In this document: positions 9,279 through 16,792 of the stretch, piece after piece
Layout: the number at the start of each line of letters is the position of its first letter
Position numbering within the stretch: position 1 is the stretch's first letter
From: JADJPO01 sp963750395
GTDB taxonomy: Bacteria; Actinomycetota; Actinomycetes; Actinomycetales; Kineosporiaceae
Direction of reading: 5' to 3'
Assembly (NCBI GenBank): GCA_963750395.1
Contig: CAVVQM010000016.1
Coordinates: forward strand, 1-64,000
DNA length: 64,000 bases
Program-made: the position numbers and the translations under genes
Notes under the pieces: model-generated
The model's input: the letters and a program-made list of their open reading frames with translations, nothing else
Databases searched by the model: none
Told to the model about the DNA's origin: nothing

Positions 9279-9400
9279 TTCTCTCCTGTCTCGGTCCGGC
9301 CGGACAGGCGCGAACCGTCGTTACAACTGGTCGGTACTCATCGGGGGGTGCTCATCGGGTGCTCATCAGCGTCAGACCCGCTTCCAGTGAGGACGGTGCT

Positions 9401-9751
9401 TCATGGCGACGTGCTGGTGTTGCTCTCGAGCAAGGGTGGTGCGTCCTGACAGTCATCGTGCGCGGCCAGATGGTTCCTGAGCCTTTCGGTGCTCAACCGG
9501 CAACTACACCGTAGTGCCCGGGTGAACGCCGAACGACGTTCGGCGGCCTCGAGGCAGCCCGGTTCGAGGTGCAACCAGGCCCCACGACCGGCGCGCCGCC
9601 GTCCAGGGTCGGGATCGACGATCCAACGACCATCGACCTCGGCGGCCACGACGCGCAGCAGGACCGACCGGCTCGCTTTCCGCCGACAGCCCACACACGT
9701 GCGCTGCGGCTCCTGCTCACCAGCCGGCGTCAGTGTAGCGCGTTCGGCCAC
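9401..9751 (-). CDS. YlxR family (DUF448) RNA-binding protein
   Basis: YlxR-like protein of the nusA-infB operon; family structures suggest RNA binding. The 116-residue reading from GTG 9751 carries RTCVGCRRKASRSVLLRVVA near residues 15-34 and GRGAWLHLEPGCLEAAERR. The reading frame stays open far upstream through nusA, but the family begins just before RTCVGC. It lies between nusA (stop 9793) and infB (start 9278), with a 122-base leader before infB. Confidence 0.9.
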   Translation of the reverse strand: MAERATLTPAGEQEPQRTCVGCRRKASRSVLLRVVAAEVDGRWIVDPDPGRRRAGRGAWLHLEPGCLEAAERRSAFTRALRCSCRLSTERLRNHLAAHDDCQDAPPLLESNTSTSP

Positions 9752-9792
9752 CTGATCTGTTCCCCGGCCGGGCAGGCCCGGATCGCGCCCGC

Positions 9793-10827
9793 TCACTCCT
9801 CGGAGACCGGGGCCGCCCCGGTCGACGGGGTCGACTCCGCGCTCGACGCAGGCGGTGCATGCGGGTCGACGTCCGGACGGATGTCGATCCGCCACCCGGT
9901 CAGCTTCGCCGCGAGGCGGGCGTTCTGGCCCTCCCGGCCGATGGCCAGGGAGAGCTGGTAGTCGGGCACCACGACCCGGGCCGAGCGGGCCTCCTCGTCG
10001 ACGGCCTCGACCGCGGTGACCCTCGCCGGTGACAGTGCGGCGGCAACGAACCGTCCCGGGTCGTCGCTGTAGTCGATGATGTCGATCTTCTCGCCGAACA
10101 GTTCGGCGACGACGGCGCGCACCCGCTGACCCATCGGGCCGATGCAGGCCCCCTTGGCATTCAGGCCCGGAACCGACGAGCGCACCGCCATCTTGGTGCG
10201 GTGTCCCGCCTCGCGCGCGAGCGCCACGATCTCGACCGTGCCGTCGGCGACCTCGGGCACCTCCAGCGCGAACAGCCTGCGCACCAGGTTGGGATGGGTG
10301 CGCGAGACCGTGATCGAGGGGCCCTTGAGCCCCTTGCGCACCCCGATCACGTAGCACCGCAACCGGGAGCCGTGCGCGTAGTCCTCCCCGGGGACCTGTT
10401 CGGCGGGCGGCAGGACCGCCTCGACCGTGCCCAGGTCGACGTGCACCAGGCGTGGGTCGCTGCTCTGCTGCACGATGCCGGAGACGATGTCGCCCTCACG
10501 ACCGAGGAACTCCCCCAGAACGTGCTCGTCCTCGGCGTCGCGCAGCCGCTGCAGGATGGTCTGACGTGCCGTCGTGGTGGCGATCCGGCCGAACCCCTCC
10601 GGGGTGTCGTCCCACTCCCTCAGCAGCTGCCCGGTCTCGTCGAGTTCGCGCGCCCAGACGACGACGTGGCCGCTGGAGCGATCCAGCTCCACCCGCGCGT
10701 CCCGGTGTGTCCCGTCGGTCCGGTGGTAGGCGAGCAGCAGCGCCTGCTCGATGGTGCGCACCAGGACGTCGAAGGAGATGTCCTTCTCGCGCTCGATCGC
10801 GCGCAACGCGGCGAGATCGATGTCCAT
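9793..10827 (-). CDS. nusA: transcription termination/antitermination factor NusA
   Basis: RNA polymerase-associated factor controlling pausing, termination and rRNA antitermination. The 344 residues comprise the N-terminal domain (MDIDLAALRAIEREKDI), an S1 domain (EGDIVSGIVQQ), KH1 (RTKMAVRS, KGACIGPMGQRV) and KH2 (LAIGREGQNARLAAKLTGWRIDI), without the acidic C-terminal repeats of enterobacteria, as usual in actinobacteria. The start ATG shares its A with the rimP stop (TGATG at 10825-10829), so it is coupled to rimP. Confidence 0.97.
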   Translation of the reverse strand: MDIDLAALRAIEREKDISFDVLVRTIEQALLLAYHRTDGTHRDARVELDRSSGHVVVWARELDETGQLLREWDDTPEGFGRIATTTARQTILQRLRDAEDEHVLGEFLGREGDIVSGIVQQSSDPRLVHVDLGTVEAVLPPAEQVPGEDYAHGSRLRCYVIGVRKGLKGPSITVSRTHPNLVRRLFALEVPEVADGTVEIVALAREAGHRTKMAVRSSVPGLNAKGACIGPMGQRVRAVVAELFGEKIDIIDYSDDPGRFVAAALSPARVTAVEAVDEEARSARVVVPDYQLSLAIGREGQNARLAAKLTGWRIDIRPDVDPHAPPASSAESTPSTGAAPVSEE

Positions 10828-11291
10828 CAGGACCCTCCGCCGAAGTCCAGCCGTACCCGGCCCCCGTCGATGCGCGTCCAGGCCAGGGTTTCACCGGTGT
10901 CCAGGGTGATCCCGGCGTCGTCCACCTCGCTGAGGCGGCCCTCGACGGTCGACCCGTCGGTCAGGCTCACCTCGACCAGCCGGCCGCGGGCCCGTGCCCA
11001 GTGCCGGCGCTCGGTCAGCCGCCGTTCCGCTCCCGGCGAGGACACCTCCAGGGTGTAGGGCATCGCACCGAGGACGTCGCCGTCGTCCAACGCGGCCGAC
11101 ACGGCGTGGGACGCCGCGGCGACCGACTCCATCGGAACGCCCCCGACCTGCTCGGCGGGAAGGTCGACCACGATACGCACCACGCGGCGCCGTCCCGCAG
11201 CGGTGATCACGACGTCCTCGAGGACCAATCCGGCCTGCTCCACCACCCCTGCGGCGATCGCTCGCACCGCGTCCACCTGTGCAGCCGCCAT
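10827..11291 (-). CDS. rimP: ribosome maturation factor RimP
   Basis: Needed for 30S assembly. The 154 residues show the two-domain RimP fold: VVEQAGLVLEDVVITAAGRRRVVRIVVD, LEVSSPGAERRLTERRHWARARGR and a C-terminal SH3-like barrel ending RVRLDFGGGS. It heads the rimP-nusA-ylxR-infB run and is divergent from the DUF4439 gene, with only about 32 bases between coding regions, so the promoters of both must be compact or overlap the coding ends. Confidence 0.95.
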   Translation of the reverse strand: MAAAQVDAVRAIAAGVVEQAGLVLEDVVITAAGRRRVVRIVVDLPAEQVGGVPMESVAAASHAVSAALDDGDVLGAMPYTLEVSSPGAERRLTERRHWARARGRLVEVSLTDGSTVEGRLSEVDDAGITLDTGETLAWTRIDGGRVRLDFGGGS

Positions 11292-11323
11292 GGCCTGAGC
11301 CTACCCGTGGAATGATCCCGGAC

Positions 11324-12298
11324 ATGACGGCCCCGACCCGACGTGCGGTGCTGCGCGGGGCGCTCGGGATCGCCCTGGCCGGGCCGGTGTGCCTCGGGCT
11401 GGTGTCGGGATGCGCGCTGGCCGGGCCCGGGGGGCAGCGGGTCGAACCATCGCTGTCGCCGGCCGACGCCGCGGCACTGGCGCGGGCGGTCGATCGGGCT
11501 CGGCTGCTGCTCTCGCTGGGCTCGGACGGGTCGACGGTGCAGAGCCGGATCACCCAGGACACCCGGGCGCACCTGGCGGCCCTGGGTGCCCCGGAGTCCG
11601 CTGTGGGTCCCTCGGCGAGCGCGGACGTCGCGGACGTCGCGGACCAGACCACCGCCGAACTGGACGGCGCCGCCGAGGCCCTGACCGACGCCGCCGACGC
11701 CTCGCCCGCCTTCGCGGTGCTGCTGACGCGGATCGCGGCCAGCCGGGCGGTGCACGCCGACCTGCTCGCCGGGAGGGACGCCGGGCCGCTGCCCGTGAGC
11801 ACGCCCGATGCCGGCCCGTCGTCGTCGCCGGAGGCCTCGCCCTCCCCCGCGCCGTTCCCCTCGCGCTCCCCGTCGACGGCCACGTCGGCGACCCGCGACG
11901 CGCTGGGCCGGCTGATCACCGACGCCCACGCCGCGGTATACGGGTACGGCGTGGTCGCTGCGCGGGTGGCCGACGCCGACCGGGACCGGGCGGAGACTGC
12001 CTGGCAGCAGCACGGCAGCGCACTGGACGTCTACATCGCGGCGCTGCTGGACGCCGGCGGGCGGCCCCCCGCCGCGGCCCCCGCCTACGACCTCGAGCCG
12101 CCCGCCGATGCCGGCGCGGCCGTCGCGCTGGCTGCCCGGATCGAGCAGGCGATGACCGTGCGGCTGCTGTCCACGCTGGCCCAGACCGACCCCCCGCTGC
12201 GGAGGCGAATCGCCGAGGACGCCGTCCGCGCCGTCCGCGCCACGGCGGCCTGGGGCGGCGAGGTCGCGCCCCTGCCGGGTCAGTCCATCCCGTCCTGA
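11324..12298 (+). CDS. DUF4439 (ferritin-like) predicted lipoprotein
   Basis: Exported protein of unknown role, 324 residues. The N-terminus MTAPTRRAVLRGALG has a twin-arginine-like pair and a hydrophobic run ending in a lipobox (GLVSGC), so Tat-type export and lipidation are likely. A Pro/Ser-rich linker near residue 170 leads to a C-terminal DUF4439 domain (ALGRLITDAHAAVYGYGV, LDVYIAALLDAGGRPPAAAPAY), a four-helix ferritin-like fold common next to rimP/proS in actinobacteria. The start at 11324 gives a proper signal; an ATG at 11312 is also possible. Its 3' end overlaps the convergent WYL gene by 19 bases. Confidence 0.85.
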   Translation: MTAPTRRAVLRGALGIALAGPVCLGLVSGCALAGPGGQRVEPSLSPADAAALARAVDRARLLLSLGSDGSTVQSRITQDTRAHLAALGAPESAVGPSASADVADVADQTTAELDGAAEALTDAADASPAFAVLLTRIAASRAVHADLLAGRDAGPLPVSTPDAGPSSSPEASPSPAPFPSRSPSTATSATRDALGRLITDAHAAVYGYGVVAARVADADRDRAETAWQQHGSALDVYIAALLDAGGRPPAAAPAYDLEPPADAGAAVALAARIEQAMTVRLLSTLAQTDPPLRRRIAEDAVRAVRATAAWGGEVAPLPGQSIPS

Positions 12299-13290
12299 GG
12301 CGGCCGGCCGGCCCCGGCCGCGCCGGTGCGTGCCAGACGGTCACCCGCCTCGGCGCACGACCGAAGGAGCTCGGCGGGTTCCAGGACCTCGACCACCTGG
12401 CCGTGGTCGGCCAGCAGACCGGTCACGAAGGTCACGGCGTCCCGCAACCGGTGGACACCGAAGCGCAGCTCACAGGGCGCGCCGTCGGAGCCCTCGACGA
12501 CCTCGACCGCCGCCCGGGACAGGCCCTCGAACACGACGGGGTCGACGGCCACCCTCAGGCGTACCTGCCACGGATAGGGCGCCTGGGTGATCGAACGCTG
12601 GACGACGTCGACCGCCGGGGGCGCCTCGCGCGGGGCGAAGCGCCACCCGGTGGAGGTGGCGCGCCCGAGCCGGTCGACCCGGAACGTGCGCCAGTCGTCG
12701 CGATCGAGATCCCAGGCGAGCAGGTACCAGCGACGCCCGGTGGTGACCAGCCGGTGAGGCTCGAGCCGGCGTGCGGTCACCGTTCCGTCGCCGGAACGGT
12801 GGTCGACATGCACCCGCTCAGCCACGCGACAGGCCTGCGCCAGGGCAAGGAGCGTGCCGCCGTCCACCTGCTCGCCGTCCCGCAGGCCCGAGGAGAGGGT
12901 GTCGGTGCTCGCCTGCAGGGCGTCCACCCTGCGGCGCAGACGCGCCGGCAGGACCTGATCGATGACCGCCATCGCCCGCAGGGCCGCCTCCCCGATCCCC
13001 TGCACGGGGTTGAGGGAGGCCAGCCGCAGACAGACCGCGACCGCGACGGCGGCCTCGTCGTCCAGTACCAGCGGGGGAAGGGAGCCGCCCGCGACCAACC
13101 GGTAGCCGCCCCCCGCGCCCGGGGCGGCCTCGACCGGGAAGCCGAGGTCGCGCAGGCGTTGGACGTCGCGCCGCACGGATCGTCCGGTCACGCCGAGCTG
13201 TTCGGCCAGCTCTGGTCCGGTCCAGGTCTGCCGTTGCAGCAGCGCGAGCAGGTCCAGCAGACGCCCGGTCGTCCGCACGCTGCCCGCCAT
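12280..13290 (-). CDS. WYL-domain (YafY-type) transcriptional regulator
   Basis: The 336-residue regulator has an N-terminal helix-turn-helix (TGRLLDLLALLQRQTWTGPELAEQLGVTGRSVRRDVQRLRDLGF, residues 8-50) and a C-terminal WYL domain (GRRWYLLAWDLDRDDWRTFRVDRLG). WYL domains bind ligands such as nucleotides or ssDNA in studied relatives. It is divergent from two DinB genes across a perfect 13-bp inverted repeat (13317-13345), the likely operator for autoregulation and control of the DinB pair. The ATG start lies 26 bases from the repeat. Confidence 0.92.
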   Translation of the reverse strand: MAGSVRTTGRLLDLLALLQRQTWTGPELAEQLGVTGRSVRRDVQRLRDLGFPVEAAPGAGGGYRLVAGGSLPPLVLDDEAAVAVAVCLRLASLNPVQGIGEAALRAMAVIDQVLPARLRRRVDALQASTDTLSSGLRDGEQVDGGTLLALAQACRVAERVHVDHRSGDGTVTARRLEPHRLVTTGRRWYLLAWDLDRDDWRTFRVDRLGRATSTGWRFAPREAPPAVDVVQRSITQAPYPWQVRLRVAVDPVVFEGLSRAAVEVVEGSDGAPCELRFGVHRLRDAVTFVTGLLADHGQVVEVLEPAELLRSCAEAGDRLARTGAAGAGRPPQDGMD

Positions 13291-13316
13291 GGATCCACTC
13301 TGACACGAGCGCCGGA

Positions 13317-13345
13317 CCTATGCGGACAGTCTCTGTCCGCATAGG
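13317..13345. promoter_or_regulatory. perfect 13-bp inverted repeat, likely WYL regulator operator
   Basis: The arms CCTATGCGGACAG and CTGTCCGCATAGG are perfect reverse complements with a three-base TCT spacer. The repeat sits in the 72-base gap between the divergent WYL regulator (start 13290) and DinB gene (start 13363). The position and symmetry suggest a dimeric repressor site covering both promoters. The identity of the binder is inferred from adjacency. Confidence 0.85.
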
Positions 13346-13362
13346 CCGGTAGCGTCCCTGTC

Positions 13363-13917
13363 ATGACGACGACCTGGAACCCGTTGCTCATCGAACAGAT
13401 CGACTGGCACTGGAGGAACCAGCTCAGACCCCGGCTGCAGGGGCTGACCGACGTCGAGTACCTGTGGGAACCGGTGCCCGGCTGCTGGAACGTGCGTCCC
13501 CGCGGCACCTCGACCGCGCCCCTGCAGGCCGGTGGCGGAGCGATGACCATCGACTTCGCGATGCCCGAGCCGGTCCCCGCCCCCCTGACGACGATCGCGT
13601 GGCGGCTCGGGCACGTCATCGTCGGAGTGCTCGCGGTCCGCAACGCCACGCACTTCGGCCGGGAGCCGACCGACTACTTCACGTTCGACTACGCCTCGAC
13701 CGCCACTCGTGCCCTCGCGCAGTTGGACGAGGAGTACGGCCGCTGGCTGGACGGCGTCCGCTCGCTCGGTGAGGACGGACTCACCCGGGCGTGCGGCGAG
13801 GGGGAGGGCGACTACGCGGCCTGGCCGATGGCTGCGCTGGTGCTGCACATCAACCGCGAACTGATCCACCACGGGGCCGAGATCGCCCTGCTGCGCGACC
13901 TGTACACCCACCGCTGA
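13363..13917 (+). CDS. DinB superfamily protein
   Basis: The 184-residue DinB/YfiT-like four-helix protein has IDWHWRNQLRPRLQGLTDVEYLWEPV near the N-terminus and an ITTIAWRLGHVIVGV-type segment with the first metal His (RLGHV), then LHINRELIHHGAEIALLRDLY with the C-terminal His pair. Such proteins are often metal-dependent thiol transferases or detoxification enzymes. The start ATG lies 18 bases after the inverted repeat, so it is likely regulated by the divergent WYL protein. The substrate is unknown. Confidence 0.88.
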   Translation: MTTTWNPLLIEQIDWHWRNQLRPRLQGLTDVEYLWEPVPGCWNVRPRGTSTAPLQAGGGAMTIDFAMPEPVPAPLTTIAWRLGHVIVGVLAVRNATHFGREPTDYFTFDYASTATRALAQLDEEYGRWLDGVRSLGEDGLTRACGEGEGDYAAWPMAALVLHINRELIHHGAEIALLRDLYTHR

Positions 13918-13929
13918 GAGGAACACACC

Positions 13930-14520
13930 ATGCCCGCTCTGCCCCCCGATGTGACCGGCGAACTCGACGGTCTCCTGACGTTCCTCACCCACCAGTTCGA
14001 CGCGCTGCTCGCGGCCTCGTACGGCCTGACCGACGAGCAGGCCCGGTCGGTGCCCACCGCCGGGGCGCTGTCCGTCTCCGGTCTGCTCAAGCACGTCTGC
14101 TCGGTGCATGCAGGCTGGGTCGACCGTGTCCTGGCAGCCCCGGGACCCCCTGAGGAGGATCGTCGGCCGATGGCCGAGCGTAGGGCCGAGTACGGCGCGG
14201 ACTTCGTCCCCGGCCCGGACGAATCCGTCGAGGCGCTGCGGGAGCGGGTGAGCCGGACAGCCGGAGGGATACGCGAACAGCTCGGCGGCGTCGACCTGGA
14301 CGAGCGCGTTCCCGCGCCGGAGGCACCCTGGTTCTCCGGCATCGACGGCTGGTCGGTGCGATGGGTGCTGCTGCACCTGATCCAGGAGACCGCGCGGCAT
14401 GCCGGCCACGCCGACATCGTGCGGGAGAGCATCGACGGCGCCACGTGCTATGAACTGATCGCCGCCGCGGAGGGTTGGCCCGCCACGCCCTGGCTCACCC
14501 CCTGGTCACCCGCTGCCTGA
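13930..14520 (+). CDS. DinB family protein (DUF664, mycothiol-transferase-like)
   Basis: The 196-residue protein is related to actinobacterial DUF664/DinB enzymes. Helix 2 carries LLKHVCSVHAGWVDRVL with the metal His, and the C-terminal helix WVLLHLIQETARHAGHADIVRESIDG has the conserved HxxxH pattern. It begins 12 bases after the first DinB gene with GAGAGGAAC as Shine-Dalgarno, so the two are co-transcribed. The pair plus a WYL regulator suggests an inducible response to a reactive small molecule; that is inference. Confidence 0.9.
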   Translation: MPALPPDVTGELDGLLTFLTHQFDALLAASYGLTDEQARSVPTAGALSVSGLLKHVCSVHAGWVDRVLAAPGPPEEDRRPMAERRAEYGADFVPGPDESVEALRERVSRTAGGIREQLGGVDLDERVPAPEAPWFSGIDGWSVRWVLLHLIQETARHAGHADIVRESIDGATCYELIAAAEGWPATPWLTPWSPAA

Positions 14521-14530
14521 CCGCTCGATC

Positions 14531-14601
14531 GGCCGGGGTCAGCTCCGTTGGCCAGGGTCAGCTCGGTTGGCCGGGGTCAGCTCCATTGGCCAGGGGTCAG
14601 C
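14531..14601. repeat. 19-bp tandem repeat between convergent genes
   Basis: Three full 19-base units and one partial unit follow the pattern GGCC(G/A)GGGTCAGCTC(C/G)(G/A)TT. They fill the whole 76-base gap between the DinB stop (14520) and the stop of the convergent TSUP gene (14597), and the last unit runs into that stop. No Shine-Dalgarno or hairpin is evident. A role in transcript ending, or simple slippage, is possible. Confidence 0.9.
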
Positions 14602-15391
14602 CCAGTACGTCCCAGCCGACCCGCAGGATCAACGCCGAGACGACGACCAGGAAGACCACGCGCACGAACGCGCTGCCGCGGGCGACCGCCGTCCTGGCGC
14701 CGACATAGCCCCCCACCAGGTTGGCGGCACCCATGACCAGGCCCACCCGCCACAGGGGCGCCCCCGCGGGCACGAAGACCATCAGGGCCCCGAGGTTGGT
14801 GGCGAAGTTGGCGATCTTCGCCAGGCCACTGGCATCCAGGAAGGAGTACCCGAGGACGGCGATCATCGCGATGATCAGGAACGATCCGGTGCCCGGCCCG
14901 AAGATGCCGTCGTAGAAGCCCAGCACCGTCCCGACCAGAGCGGCGCGGACGTAGTGCCGGTGGCCGTCATGGCGCAGCAGGGTGTGGGTGCCGATGCTCG
15001 GCCGTGCCGCCACGTAGACCAGCACGAGCACGAGCATCACCAGCACGAGAGGGCGGAACACCGCGTTCGACATCAGCCGGGCCGCCCACGCCCCGGCCGC
15101 GGCACCGGCCAGCGCGGGCACGGCCATGATCAGCGCCGTGCGTGGATCGGGCCGGATGCGCCGGGCGTAGGTCACCGAGGAGGTGCCGGTCCCGAAGATC
15201 GAGGCCATCTTGTTGGTCGCCAGGATCTGCGCCGGGGCTGCCGTCGGGAACGCCAGCAGGAGTACCGGCAGTTGCACGAGGCCGCCGCCGCCGACCACGG
15301 CGTCGATCCAGCCCGCCGCCAGCGCTGCCAGGGCGAGCAGGGCCAGCACGGCCAGGGTCGCCTCGGGGGTGGGCGCCGCGGCCGTCGTCAT
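14597..15391 (-). CDS. TSUP (TauE/SafE) family permease
   Basis: The 264-residue membrane protein has about eight hydrophobic segments and both TSUP signature halves: GWIDAVVGGGGLVQLPVLLL near residues 27-46 and LGFYDGIFGPGTGSFLIIAMI near 162-182. The family exports sulfite, sulfoacetate or other small organic anions; the substrate here is unknown. It begins 8 bases after the TVP38-family gene ends and is likely in the same transcript as it, the HAD gene and proS. Confidence 0.93.
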   Translation of the reverse strand: MTTAAAPTPEATLAVLALLALAALAAGWIDAVVGGGGLVQLPVLLLAFPTAAPAQILATNKMASIFGTGTSSVTYARRIRPDPRTALIMAVPALAGAAAGAWAARLMSNAVFRPLVLVMLVLVLVYVAARPSIGTHTLLRHDGHRHYVRAALVGTVLGFYDGIFGPGTGSFLIIAMIAVLGYSFLDASGLAKIANFATNLGALMVFVPAGAPLWRVGLVMGAANLVGGYVGARTAVARGSAFVRVVFLVVVSALILRVGWDVLG

Positions 15392-15398
15392 CGAGCCG

Positions 15399-16055
15399 TC
15401 ATCGGCCCGTGGCCGCCCGGGCGGTGCGGGTCCGATGGCTCCACACCATGGCCGCGATGAGCGAGAGCACCGCCAGGCTCACCGAGATGATGGCCGGCAC
15501 CCACAGCGAGACCGTCGCGCCGGTGGCCGCCAGGACGACGAGTGTGGTCGTGCCGGGCACGACTCCGAGCGCGGTGCCCAGCACGTAGTGGCGCAGCCGC
15601 ATCGCGGTGACCCCACAGGCGTAGTTGAGCACGGTGAACGGCAACAGCGGCACGAGCCTGACCAGCAGCGCCGCCAGCGCTCCACGACGGCGCACCACGG
15701 CGTCCACGCGCACCAGGTGGTCGTGGGCGAATCGGTCGACCACGTCCCGGCCGAGCAGGCGCGCGATCGCGTAGGAGAGCACCGCGCCCGCGGTGGCCCC
15801 GGCCAGGGCCAGCGGCAGGCCCCAGGCGATGCCGAACGCGACCCCCGCCACCGCGCTCAGCACGCTCTTGGGCAGGGGCATCGGCACGGCCAGCACGTAG
15901 CCGGCCCAGAACACCAGCGGGGCCAGCGGGCCCAGGCCGAGCACCCACGTGCGCAGGGCCTGAACATCGGGCAGCTCGACGGTCAGCGCGGCGAGGACCA
16001 GCAGCGCGAGGATGACCAGCAGCGCGACGATCCGGACGCGCATCGCCGCAGTCAC
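15399..16055 (-). CDS. TVP38/TMEM64 (DedA-like VTT domain) membrane protein
   Basis: Predicted polytopic membrane protein of 218 residues with the VTT/SNARE-associated core: VPMPLPKSVLSAVAGVAFG, ALAGATAGAVLSYAIARLLGRD and RLVPLLPFTVLNYACGVTAM. Family members are thought to move lipids or act in membrane homeostasis. The chosen GTG at 16055 overlaps the HAD stop in a GTGA quartet; an ATG at 16043 would shorten it by four residues. The very long upstream extension is not credible. Confidence 0.88.
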   Translation of the reverse strand: MTAAMRVRIVALLVILALLVLAALTVELPDVQALRTWVLGLGPLAPLVFWAGYVLAVPMPLPKSVLSAVAGVAFGIAWGLPLALAGATAGAVLSYAIARLLGRDVVDRFAHDHLVRVDAVVRRRGALAALLVRLVPLLPFTVLNYACGVTAMRLRHYVLGTALGVVPGTTTLVVLAATGATVSLWVPAIISVSLAVLSLIAAMVWSHRTRTARAATGR

Positions 16056-16792
16056 CGACCGCCCCAGGAATCGATGTGTCCGAGGACATCGATCAGCCGA
16101 TGGGCGAGGGCATCCGGGGTGACCTCGATCGGGACATGTTGTGCGGCGGGGATGGAGGAGTGCGGCACGAGGATCGCGCGCATGCCGGCCCGCTGTGCGC
16201 CGTGGACGTCCTCGAACGGACGGTCGCCGACGTAGACGCACCTCTCCGGCTCGTCGACGCCGACCGCCGCCATCGCGGCGCGGAACGCCTCACGGTGCGG
16301 TTTGGTGTGTTCGATCTCGGAGGTGTAGACGGACCCGTCGATCAGCTCCAGCACGCCGTCCCGGGCGAAGACCCGATCGTGGTACTCGCGGGACCAGATG
16401 GTGTTGGACAGCACCCCGACCCGCAGCCCTCGTTCGCGCAGACCGGAGAACAGCGCCGGCACATCGGGGTCTGTGTAGGTGTGCGGTTCCCAGAACTCCT
16501 CGTAGGCGGTCAGGGCGGCGTCGTGCCCGGGATGGTCGGAGTCGACGCCGGCACGGGCCAGCACCTCGGACAGGCGCGCGCTGCCACCGTCGCCGTGCAC
16601 CCGTGCCAAGGCCTCCTGCTCGGCCGCCAGGATGCGCCCCACGAGCTGCTCGGCGTGGTCGGAGCGGCCGGCGTAGACGGTGGCGTAGACCCGCCACTGC
16701 TCGGCGACGTCGATGGTGTGCCACGGGGTCAGGGTGCCGCCCCAGTCGAAGATGACGGCGCGGGGGGGCCCGACCGCGGACGGTCCGCTCAC
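16052..16792 (-). CDS. HAD superfamily hydrolase
   Basis: The 246-residue protein has a Rossmannoid core with motif I AVIFDWGGTLTPW, motif II (VLSNT), a Lys in EHTKPHREAFRAAM and motif IV YVGDRPFEDVHGAQRAGMRAI. A helical cap lies between motifs I and II. In motif I the usual second Asp (DxD) is Gly (DWGGT), so it may not be a standard phosphatase. The GTG start overlaps the proS stop (GTGA, 16789-16792). Confidence 0.88.
   Translation of the reverse strand: MSGPSAVGPPRAVIFDWGGTLTPWHTIDVAEQWRVYATVYAGRSDHAEQLVGRILAAEQEALARVHGDGGSARLSEVLARAGVDSDHPGHDAALTAYEEFWEPHTYTDPDVPALFSGLRERGLRVGVLSNTIWSREYHDRVFARDGVLELIDGSVYTSEIEHTKPHREAFRAAMAAVGVDEPERCVYVGDRPFEDVHGAQRAGMRAILVPHSSIPAAQHVPIEVTPDALAHRLIDVLGHIDSWGGR

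Noticed and set aside
9294..9305. Palindrome GTCCGGCCGGAC in the infB leader
   Set aside because: A 12-bp palindrome of this composition is expected by chance in such GC-rich DNA and there is no further support.
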